From NCBI GenBank assembly GCA_024399225.1, contig JAKSHV010000022.1:1-10225 (forward strand): DNA of 10,225 nt, in the 5' to 3' direction. Under the pieces are notes generated by a model. It was given only the letters and a program-made list of their open reading frames with translations, ran no database searches and had not been told where the DNA came from. The DNA is from an archaeon (GTDB lineage Archaea; Thermoplasmatota; Thermoplasmata; Methanomassiliicoccales; Methanomethylophilaceae). The position numbers were made by a program, and so were the translations under genes. This document shows positions 1 through 5,389 of the stretch, piece after piece. Every line of letters begins with the position of its first letter. Position 1 is the first letter of the stretch.

Positions 1-224
1 GTTACAAGCTCGGATACCACAAGGCCGCAAAGATGGCGGAGATTGCCACCTGGGCAAAGATCTGTGCAGTTACCGACCTCGATCCCGAGATCATCAGTTC
101 CGCGAACATGACTCCCTACAAGTCTGTCGCAGATGCAGTTTCAGACGCACTTGCAGCCAACCCCGAGGCCAAGGTCATGGTCTTCATGGAAGGCAGTGTC
201 ACCATCCCCAAACCCATGGAGTGA
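1..224 (+). CDS. LarA-like protein (lactate racemase family), C-terminal fragment
   Basis: This is the 3' end of a gene that enters from the left edge; the first full codon is at 3 and about 73 residues are visible. The fragment begins with a Y-K-L-G-Y-H-K-A-A-K stretch and ends in a V-M-V-F-M-E-G-S-V-T-I-P segment. Both resemble the C-terminal domain of the LarA (DUF2088) family as I remember it. Family members include the nickel-pincer-cofactor lactate racemase and related 2-hydroxyacid racemases or epimerases. The catalytic N-terminal domain is outside the window, so substrate and cofactor use cannot be judged. The TGA stop lies 5 bases before the ATG of the HdrD-like gene, suggesting co-transcription and perhaps a shared role in 2-hydroxyacid metabolism. 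Recognition is by pattern memory only. Confidence 0.6.
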   Translation, partial: YKLGYHKAAKMAEIATWAKICAVTDLDPEIISSANMTPYKSVADAVSDALAANPEAKVMVFMEGSVTIPKPME

Positions 225-229
225 ATCAA

Positions 230-1342
230 ATGAGCAGCACCGTATTCACAACTCAGAACATCGACCTCATCAGGAGCGCACTCTCGTCCTGTACCCAGTG
301 CGGATTCTGTAAGAGCGTCTGCCCCTCCTTCAAGGCAATCAACTGGGATACCGACCTTTCCAGGGGACGTATCGCACTGACCTACGGTCTCGCCACCGGT
401 CAGCTCCAGGCAGACGAGTCCGTCGTCAACAGCATGTACACCTGCACCACCTGTGCGGACTGTGTCAGGAGATGCCCTTCCAAGGTCAAGATCGTCGACA
501 TTATCGAACTTGCACGTGCAGACCTTGTAGCAAACGGATTCGCACTTCCCAAGCACAAGCAGATGTGCGAGAACATCATCAACTACAACAACCCCTTCGC
601 AGAGAAGGAGACCGTTGCAGAAGTCTTCAAGAAGATGGGATACGAGCCCCACGCCGCACCCGTCGCATACTTTGCAGGATGCACCGCAACCTACAGGGCA
701 AAGAAGACTGCACAGGCATCCCTTTCCATTCTCAAGAAGCTTGGAGTGGACTTCACAACTCTCGATGAGATCTGCTGCGGTTCCGTTATGGGACGTGTCG
801 GATGGTCTGAGGAAGAGCTCGTGAAGATCTACAAGAAGAACATCGATGCCATCGTCAAGCTCGGAGTCAAGACCCTCGTCCTCTCCTGTGCAGGATGCTA
901 CAGGATGTTCAAGATCGAATATCCCAAGCATGTCGAGGTCCCCTTTGAGGTCCTCCACATGACAGAATTCCTTGCAAAACAGAAACTCCAGCTCAAGTCC
1001 CTCGGAGATGTCAAGGTCACCTACCACGACCCCTGCCACCTCGGAAGGCACTGCGGAGTCTTCGATGCACCCAGGGACGTCATCAACATGTTCCCCGAGG
1101 TTCAGTTCAAGGAGATGAAGTACAGCAAGGCGACCAGCCACTGCTGCGGTGGAGGCGGAGGAGTCCGTGCTGCATTCCCCCAGGAATCTGCAGACATTGC
1201 AAACACCAGGCTCGATGAGGCTGTCTTCGCAGACCTTCTCATCACCACCTGCCCCTTCTGCGTCACTAACCTGTCCGCACAGGTCGGAGACCGTAAGATC
1301 AAGGTCGTCGACCTTACCGAACTGGTCGATGAGTACCTTTGA
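230..1342 (+). CDS. HdrD/GlcF-like (Fe-S)-binding oxidoreductase subunit
   Basis: This 370-residue soluble protein belongs to the family of heterodisulfide reductase subunit D and the iron-sulfur subunits of glycolate and lactate dehydrogenases. The N-terminus holds two [4Fe-4S] ferredoxin motifs: C21-C24-C27-C31 and C72-C75-C78-C82, each followed by Pro. Two complete CCG domains follow: C151, C182-C183, C220, C223 and C269, C305-C306, C341, C344. In HdrB/HdrD these domains bind the noncubane clusters that cleave the CoM-S-S-CoB heterodisulfide. I chose ATG 230 over GTG 221 because 230 sits behind GAGTGAATCA, as at other junctions here. The gene overlaps the start of folP by 4 bases. It may be a true HdrD accepting electrons for heterodisulfide reduction, or the iron-sulfur partner of a FAD-linked 2-hydroxyacid dehydrogenase, which the LarA-like neighbour would favour. 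Sequence alone does not decide. Confidence 0.88.
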   Translation: MSSTVFTTQNIDLIRSALSSCTQCGFCKSVCPSFKAINWDTDLSRGRIALTYGLATGQLQADESVVNSMYTCTTCADCVRRCPSKVKIVDIIELARADLVANGFALPKHKQMCENIINYNNPFAEKETVAEVFKKMGYEPHAAPVAYFAGCTATYRAKKTAQASLSILKKLGVDFTTLDEICCGSVMGRVGWSEEELVKIYKKNIDAIVKLGVKTLVLSCAGCYRMFKIEYPKHVEVPFEVLHMTEFLAKQKLQLKSLGDVKVTYHDPCHLGRHCGVFDAPRDVINMFPEVQFKEMKYSKATSHCCGGGGGVRAAFPQESADIANTRLDEAVFADLLITTCPFCVTNLSAQVGDRKIKVVDLTELVDEYL

Positions 1343-2142
1343 GTCTAAGGGCTGTTGATTTACTCAGACGCGGGGCATCCCGCCCCGCGTTAATGGGGAT
1401 CCTCAATGTGACCCCCGATTCGTTCTCTGACGGAGGACTCTGGAACAATCCGGAAAGTGCCAGAAGTCATGCATTTGATCTAGTGGAGCAAGGTGCGGAC
1501 ATTATCGATATCGGTGCGGAATCCACCCGTCCCGGGGCCGACCCGGTCTCGGAGAAAGACGAACTTGCCCGTCTGATTCCCTCACTGAATGGATTTGCAA
1601 GCAGCGTGGATGTTCCGATATCTGTTGACACGATGAAGGCCTCTGTGGCCCGTTCCGCCATCGAAGCGGGGGCCCATATCATCAATGACGTCAGTGGGTT
1701 CTCCGATCCTGATATGCCGCATGTCGCAGCAGAACTTGATGTTCCGCTGATCATCATGAACAATTACGGAACACCCAAGACTTTCAATTCCGATTTCATA
1801 CAGGGCGACATTTTAGACGTCGCCATGACCTACCTTTCTGAAAAGATTGATATCGCCCTATCTGCCGGTGTGAAGGAACACAACATAATCCTCGATCCCG
1901 GACTTGGGTTCGGAACAACCATGGAACAGTGTGTGACTATCATCGAGAACAGTTCGCTCTTCTCTATGGGTGGCAAATATCCTGTACTTATCGGCCCCTC
2001 CAGAAAGAGGTTCCTGGCACACGCCTATCCCGGAATGGATAAGGATGAGGCCACTGCCGAATCATGTGTAAAAGCAGCCGCAGGCGGTGCGGACATCTTA
2101 CGTGTCCACAACGTCGCCTGCGTTGCAAAGAAGTTTTGTTGA
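1339..2142 (+). CDS. folP: Dihydropteroate synthase
   Basis: This TIM-barrel enzyme condenses hydroxymethyl-dihydropterin diphosphate with p-aminobenzoate, or in methanogens possibly a ribosylated aminobenzene, to make the pterin cofactor precursor. The 267 residues carry both DHPS signatures: N23-V-T-P-D-S-F-S-D-G-G and D57-I-G-A-E-S-T-R-P-G. Residues matching the E. coli active site are present: T63, R64, D97, N116, the Asp of DPGLGFG, K223, R255 and H257. Two usually conserved positions differ: the LMHM-type strand reads I-M-N-N-Y-G-T-P, and the C-terminal RVHD reads R-V-H-N. The start is TTG 1339, overlapping the upstream TGA by 4 bases. It is the only upstream start left by an in-frame TGA at 1330; the next candidate, ATG 1393, would leave only one residue ahead of the first barrel strand. 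The protein stops about ten residues after RVHN, slightly shorter than E. coli FolP. Confidence 0.92.
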   Translation: MSLRAVDLLRRGASRPALMGILNVTPDSFSDGGLWNNPESARSHAFDLVEQGADIIDIGAESTRPGADPVSEKDELARLIPSLNGFASSVDVPISVDTMKASVARSAIEAGAHIINDVSGFSDPDMPHVAAELDVPLIIMNNYGTPKTFNSDFIQGDILDVAMTYLSEKIDIALSAGVKEHNIILDPGLGFGTTMEQCVTIIENSSLFSMGGKYPVLIGPSRKRFLAHAYPGMDKDEATAESCVKAAAGGADILRVHNVACVAKKFC

Positions 2143-2153
2143 ATGGTTTGTAA

Positions 2154-2732
2154 TCACTCTGCTTCGCGGAGTGCCTTCTTGTGCTCGAGAGCCCTCTTGT
2201 GCTTCTTGCGTGCTCCTGCAAATTCTCCGATGGGGATGAGGATAGCACATGCGAAGAGGAGGACTGCGAACTTGATCAGTCCCTCGAGTCCGATGGTGAG
2301 GTCATCGAGTCCGAGGTTGCTGATGGAGTCGGGCATTGCAAGGGAGGTGGATGCTCCCTGGAAGATCAGTACGAGCCACACGATGATGGCGATGCACTTT
2401 GCCACTCCGACGACCATCTTTCCGACGGTACCTTCTCCGAAGTAGACTCCGATACAGCTGATTCCGATGATAGGTAGATATCCGATCAATGCGTTGAATA
2501 GCATTCCGCCGGGTGCGAGATAGTCTTTGAACATGGTGAAGTCCAGGTGGAAGTTCTCCAATGTATGGTTCTCCATGTAGTACGCAACGACCATCATAAG
2601 GAGGAACATGAGGATGTACTCGACGATTCCGATGATGAGTCTCTGCATGACCCTTCCGGAACTGTTGAGGTACTTTTTCTCCTTCTTGTCCAGTTTGTCG
2701 GACTGTTTTCTGACTTTGTCCTCGTGGCTCAT
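2154..2732 (-). CDS. Four-helix membrane protein, unrecognised
   Basis: The 192-residue product starts with a strongly charged, lysine-rich cytoplasmic segment (residues 1-31). Four likely transmembrane helices follow at about 32-52, 76-98, 103-124 and 148-171. The C-terminal tail from about 174 is highly basic (K-K-H-K-R type) and is predicted to be cytoplasmic. The helix 1-2 loop is the largest extracytoplasmic stretch. The start is well supported by AGGAGGT five bases upstream of the ATG. That ATG overlaps the TGA of the upstream anchored-protein gene (ATGA, 4 bases), so the two are translationally coupled. The products may interact at the membrane, but no catalytic motif is visible and I do not recognise the family. 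The gene faces folP tail to tail with 11 bases between stops. Confidence 0.8.
   Translation of the reverse strand: MSHEDKVRKQSDKLDKKEKKYLNSSGRVMQRLIIGIVEYILMFLLMMVVAYYMENHTLENFHLDFTMFKDYLAPGGMLFNALIGYLPIIGISCIGVYFGEGTVGKMVVGVAKCIAIIVWLVLIFQGASTSLAMPDSISNLGLDDLTIGLEGLIKFAVLLFACAILIPIGEFAGARKKHKRALEHKKALREAE
2155..2173. terminator. Hairpin at the convergent folP / membrane-protein gene ends
   Basis: The segment CACTCTGC-TTC-GCGGAGTG can fold into an 8-bp stem (one G-T wobble) with a 3-base loop. It overlaps the last codons of the minus-strand gene and lies 13 bases after the folP stop. No clear T-run follows on either strand, so a role in bidirectional termination is only a possibility. Confidence 0.25.
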
Positions 2733-3649
2733 GCAAGACCTCCTGTGTTGTAGAGGGATTCGATCACTGCGATGAAGGTTGCAGTGTTCTCTGCATTCAG
2801 TGCGGGGAGGGGGTCGGTGTAGCCCACGATCGACAGATCGAGGGTTCCGTCGTCCTTGACAGAGTTCTTCATGATCTCCGCTGCAGTGTGTCCGTCTCCA
2901 CCGATGGCTTCGATGCTTACTTTGGTGGTGGATCCGGAATCATCGATGGCGATCTTGACCTGTGCATCACCGAAGTTGATGATTGCCTTTCCGTCGTCCT
3001 CGGGGTTGGTGTGGGTGAAGATCTCGGGGAACTGGGTTTTCAGGTTGGTTGCCGCATCCTCGAGGAGACCGCCCTTGGTGTCATCAAGGGTGATGTCGAC
3101 CTTTGCGTTGTCTCCAACGGTGGTGATCTCGGGTGTTGTACCTTCGAACTCGATGTAGTTCTTGAGAGTGACACTGAGATCGAGAAGATGGGAACCCTGC
3201 CACTCGAAGTACTTGAATCCGACCTTCATACAGAGGGGGATGGACATGACTCCGTCGTTGTTGGTAGAGGTTGCAGAATATGCAAGAAGTGCATAGATAG
3301 GCGCGTCGACCATTCCACTCAGGGGGGTGGGGACATCGGGGACGAGGGTTCCGACGTTGATGGTTCCCAAGTCGAGTTTCATGTTGCCTGCTCCGACGTA
3401 GAGCGTTACATACACGTCGGCGATATCTGCAGGAAGGTGGGACGTGATCATTCCACCTGTCATGGTCATTTTGAAGTTCATTCCGTCGCAGCTTCCGCTC
3501 AGAGTGGGAGCGTCGACTTCGAAGGGGTTGGCTGTTAGTTGTTCTAGTTCTTCCTGGCTCATAGGTAACGAAGTTACGATGGCACCATAGCAGCAATATG
3601 CTATGATCGCAACGACTGCGAGCTGGGCGACTAATTTACCTGCGTTCAC
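2729..3649 (-). CDS. Anchored extracytoplasmic protein, unrecognised
   Basis: The 306-residue product has one hydrophobic N-terminal segment (about residues 6-26, with a C-C pair) serving as a signal anchor or uncleaved signal. The remaining 280 residues are acidic, rich in Thr, Gly and Asp, and poor in Arg, consistent with an extracytoplasmic beta-rich domain. Two regions can be told apart, about 45-165 and 166-290, the first reminiscent of LEA-2-like beta sandwiches; this is a weak impression. No lipobox or catalytic motif was seen. The start is GTG 3649: it lies 26 bases from the centre of a TATA-like element and has no Shine-Dalgarno, which fits a leaderless transcript. The downstream four-helix membrane protein overlaps by ATGA, suggesting a two-gene unit with a joint envelope role. 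The function is unknown. Confidence 0.75.
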   Translation of the reverse strand: MNAGKLVAQLAVVAIIAYCCYGAIVTSLPMSQEELEQLTANPFEVDAPTLSGSCDGMNFKMTMTGGMITSHLPADIADVYVTLYVGAGNMKLDLGTINVGTLVPDVPTPLSGMVDAPIYALLAYSATSTNNDGVMSIPLCMKVGFKYFEWQGSHLLDLSVTLKNYIEFEGTTPEITTVGDNAKVDITLDDTKGGLLEDAATNLKTQFPEIFTHTNPEDDGKAIINFGDAQVKIAIDDSGSTTKVSIEAIGGDGHTAAEIMKNSVKDDGTLDLSIVGYTDPLPALNAENTATFIAVIESLYNTGGLA

Positions 3650-3670
3650 GGAATTAAGAATATTTTATTG

Positions 3671-3680
3671 CTATAAAAAA
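3671..3680 (-). promoter_or_regulatory. TATA box for the anchored-protein operon
   Basis: The minus strand reads TTTTTTATAG. Its centre is about 26 bases upstream of GTG 3649, the spacing expected between an archaeal TATA box and a transcription start at the first base of the start codon. The box lies just outside the stop of the upstream zinc-ribbon gene, so the anchored-protein gene probably has its own promoter. Confidence 0.55.
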
Positions 3681-3685
3681 GAGAA

Positions 3686-3883
3686 TCAGAAAAGATACCC
3701 TGCAACAAGAATCAATACGCATCCTGCGACGGCAACGACTGCCAAAACACGTTCCCTCAGCTTCTCCTTTTTCAGCCTTTCCTGGTCCTTGTAGTAGCAT
3801 TCGAGGGAGCAGTATGCCTGATCGAGAGGTACGGCATCTCCGCAGAAACGGCAGTGATCGTGTTCTGTCACATCGGCACACAT
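3686..3883 (-). CDS. DUF2116-like zinc-ribbon, C-terminally membrane-anchored small protein
   Basis: The 65-residue product has a compact zinc ribbon, C11-x2-C14 and C25-x3-C29, in a C-R-F-C-G-D-A-V-P context. A lysine/glutamate-rich amphipathic stretch (about 32-45) follows, then one hydrophobic helix at 46-64 ending at the C-terminus, so the ribbon should face the cytoplasm. The layout fits the archaeal DUF2116 family, whose function is unknown to me. A longer reading from ATG 3895 would add four residues, but ATG 3883 lies 25 bases from the centre of a symmetric TATA element and is preferred as a leaderless start. The gene diverges from the E1-Ubl-E2-MPN cassette and may share that element. 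A single four-ligand zinc site does not make it a RING-type E3. Confidence 0.72.
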   Translation of the reverse strand: MCADVTEHDHCRFCGDAVPLDQAYCSLECYYKDQERLKKEKLRERVLAVVAVAGCVLILVAGYLF

Positions 3884-3903
3884 GTCAAAAACCATATCGT
3901 TCC

Positions 3904-3913
3904 TATTATAAAG
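3904..3913. promoter_or_regulatory. Symmetric TATA element between divergent genes
   Basis: TATTATAAAG contains the palindrome TTATAA (3906-3911, centre 3908.5). On the minus strand the centre is 25 bases from ATG 3883 of the zinc-ribbon gene. On the plus strand the same distance falls near 3934, giving an 8-base leader that carries AGG ahead of ATG 3942 of the E1-like gene. One element may therefore serve both directions. No other convincing TATA box was seen in the 58-base gap. Confidence 0.5.
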
Positions 3914-3941
3914 TCACTATCCGATTTTCATTCAGGTTTCA

Positions 3942-4721
3942 ATGACCGATATGAGAACAGAAAATCGTTTCGACCGTATGGAACGTACGGATTGGATCGA
4001 TATGAGGAGAATACAATCTGCCAAGGTGTTCGTGGCCGGAGCGGGAGCTCTCGGCAACGAGGTCCTGAAGAATCTCGTTCTTGCGGGTTTCAGGGACATC
4101 ACCGTCGCCGATCCCGATGTGGTGGAGGTGAGCAACCTTAGTCGCTGCGTGCTTTTCCGCAACAGGGATGTCGGAAGGAACAAGGCAGAGGTTGCGGCAG
4201 GTTCGGTGATGGACATCTATCCCGAGGCTGTCGTGAAGCCTATCAAAGATCGGATACAGTCAGTGGATCTTGAAGGCTATGATATCTACCTCGGCTGTCT
4301 AGACAGCATAAGTGCCAGACTTCATCTGAACTCTCATGCAATGTTCTACCAAAGGCCCTACGTAGATGGATCTACGGATGGGTTCAGAGGAAAGATACAG
4401 GTGGTCCTTCCGGGAGGGCCGTGCATGGAATGTTCGATGAACCGTACGCATCTGAATGAGCTTCACCGCGTATTTTCATGCGATCCGGCAAAATCCGTGA
4501 AACCCTCCGAACCGATGATCCTGTCTTCCGGAATAACCACGACATCAGTGATAGCTGCTGTCTGTGTCCGTGAGGCGATAAAGATCGTGTGCGGGAAATC
4601 GGATTGCTGTCTTGACGGAGTCTGTTATTACGACGGTATGAAAGGAACCTTTGAAACGGTCGGACTGGAAGTCAATCCTTCCTGTCCCAACCATGGAGAC
4701 GGACTATGTCAATTAAATTAA
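3942..4721 (+). CDS. E1-like ubiquitin-like-protein activating enzyme (ThiF/UBA3-like)
   Basis: The 259-residue protein has a ThiF/MoeB/E1 adenylation fold. It should adenylate the C-terminal glycine of the adjacent ubiquitin-like protein and pass it to a cysteine. Visible landmarks are the nucleotide-binding G33-A-G-A-L-G-N, acidic D57, the N-L-S-R motif (R68), K81 in D-V-G-R-N-K and D121 in C-L-D-S-I-S-A-R. A zinc-site half C161-x2-C164 is probably paired with C248 and H251 or C256. C180, in V-F-S-C after the CxxC, aligns by eye with the catalytic cysteine of UBA3. The crossover S-V-I-A-A-V-C-V-R-E matches UBA3-type E1s closely. No UFD or large cysteine domain is present, so it is compact, like UBA5 or MoeB. 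The Ubl gene starts 16 bases inside its 3' end. It is the only gene in the window ending in TAA. A MoeB-like sulfur-transfer role is the main alternative, made less likely by the E2 neighbour. Confidence 0.9.
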   Translation: MTDMRTENRFDRMERTDWIDMRRIQSAKVFVAGAGALGNEVLKNLVLAGFRDITVADPDVVEVSNLSRCVLFRNRDVGRNKAEVAAGSVMDIYPEAVVKPIKDRIQSVDLEGYDIYLGCLDSISARLHLNSHAMFYQRPYVDGSTDGFRGKIQVVLPGGPCMECSMNRTHLNELHRVFSCDPAKSVKPSEPMILSSGITTTSVIAAVCVREAIKIVCGKSDCCLDGVCYYDGMKGTFETVGLEVNPSCPNHGDGLCQLN

Positions 4722-4945
4722 AACTGGTGAACGGAGGAGACAACTCCAGCATCACCACCGAGGTCGAGGAAAACGAATCGGTGGGAGATCTGTTGGTCTT
4801 CGCCGCCCAATATTGGAACAAGGACAATTATGCGTTCGTTATGAAAATAGGAAACAAACTGATTCCTGCAAACAAGGCTGTAGGTGATCTGGGTCTTTCC
4901 AATGGGGATGAGTTAACCATCGTTCCCGATCCTCAGGGTGGATGA
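4706..4945 (+). CDS. Ubiquitin-like modifier ending in Gly-Gly
   Basis: The 79-residue product fits a beta-grasp ubiquitin-like fold, close to the 76 residues of ubiquitin. Strand 1 is I3-K-L-K-L-V and strand 2 is about I16-V20. Helix 1 spans about 25-37. A G-N-K-L-I-P segment (49-54) matches the G-K-Q-L-E-D hairpin of ubiquitin, followed by V-G-D-L-G-L and the last strand D-E-L-T-I-V. The chain ends P-D-P-Q-G78-G79 with the stop directly after, so it needs no maturation protease. Six lysines (K4, K6, K39, K47, K51, K57) could take chain linkages. It starts inside the E1 gene (16-base overlap, GGAG nearby) and its TGA overlaps the first E2 ATG. MoaD/ThiS-like sulfur carriers and SAMPs also end in Gly-Gly, but the adjacent E1 and E2 favour protein conjugation. 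Confidence 0.88.
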   Translation: MSIKLKLVNGGDNSSITTEVEENESVGDLLVFAAQYWNKDNYAFVMKIGNKLIPANKAVGDLGLSNGDELTIVPDPQGG

Positions 4946-5385
4946 ACATGGGCATGGCTAAGCCCATTCTTCTGAGACGTCTGTCGAACGACCTGTCACG
5001 CGTCGGTCCCGGGATTTCCGTATCCGATCCTGGTGCCGATCCATCGTTCCCTATCATGCTGACAGTTCACGTGTCCGGTGTGGAAGGTCACACATCGTCG
5101 GACAATGTTTCGACGGAACACGAGTTTGTATTGGAGATCGGTGATGATTTTCCATATGAACGTCCTCGTGTCAGGTGGAAAACCCCGATTTTCCATCCCA
5201 ATATAATGCCTCCGGAAGAAGGAGGGATTGTTTGTGTAATGGGGATAGATCATTGGGATTTCAACACCGGACTAGACTCTTTCATAGGGGACATAACCGA
5301 TTTGATTAAGAATCCCAATCCCAATGATCCTCTCAGATCCAAGACCTGTGCGGCCGCGGCCGAATGGTTCCAGGATAGGATATGA
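4942..5385 (+). CDS. E2-like ubiquitin-conjugating enzyme
   Basis: The 147-residue product matches the UBC core. It has an N-terminal helix with L-L-R-R-L-S-N-D, central strands, then F-P-Y-E-R-P-R-V-R-W (70-79), H85-P86-N87 and the active-site-type C98 in G-G-I-V-C. W105 corresponds to the conserved tryptophan after the cysteine, and N-P-N-P-N-D-P-L (124-131) mirrors the D-P-N-P-D-D-P-L of eukaryotic E2s. The cysteine is 11 residues after the HPN asparagine, against 8 in UBE2D, implying a three-residue insertion (P-P-E-E region) in the active-site loop. The protein should accept the Ubl as a thioester from the E1 encoded two genes upstream. ATG 4942 overlaps the Ubl stop as ATGA; ATG 4948, six bases after GGTGG, is an alternative start that removes two residues. 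Confidence 0.92.
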   Translation: MNMGMAKPILLRRLSNDLSRVGPGISVSDPGADPSFPIMLTVHVSGVEGHTSSDNVSTEHEFVLEIGDDFPYERPRVRWKTPIFHPNIMPPEEGGIVCVMGIDHWDFNTGLDSFIGDITDLIKNPNPNDPLRSKTCAAAAEWFQDRI

Positions 5386-5389
5386 CCCA

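Noticed and set aside
116..1141. 341-codon open frame on the minus strand opposite the HdrD-like gene
   Set aside because: It is a mirror of the biased codon use of the plus-strand gene, whose cysteine motifs are unmistakable. The minus frame gives a low-complexity Leu/Val/Cys/Asp-rich product without recognisable domains.
2888..3538. 216-codon plus-strand open frame opposite the anchored-protein gene
   Set aside because: The minus-strand reading has a signal anchor, a TATA box at the right distance and a coupled downstream gene; the plus frame is Gly/Asp/Val-rich without structure.
3671..3941. Zinc-ribbon protein as a RING-type E3
   Set aside because: Only four zinc ligands (C11, C14, C25, C29) are present, so it cannot form the binuclear RING site.
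4706..4945. Ubl as a plain MoaD/ThiS sulfur carrier
   Set aside because: The adjacent gene is an E2 with HPN and cysteine, and no molybdopterin or thiamine genes are nearby. It stays as a fallback explanation.
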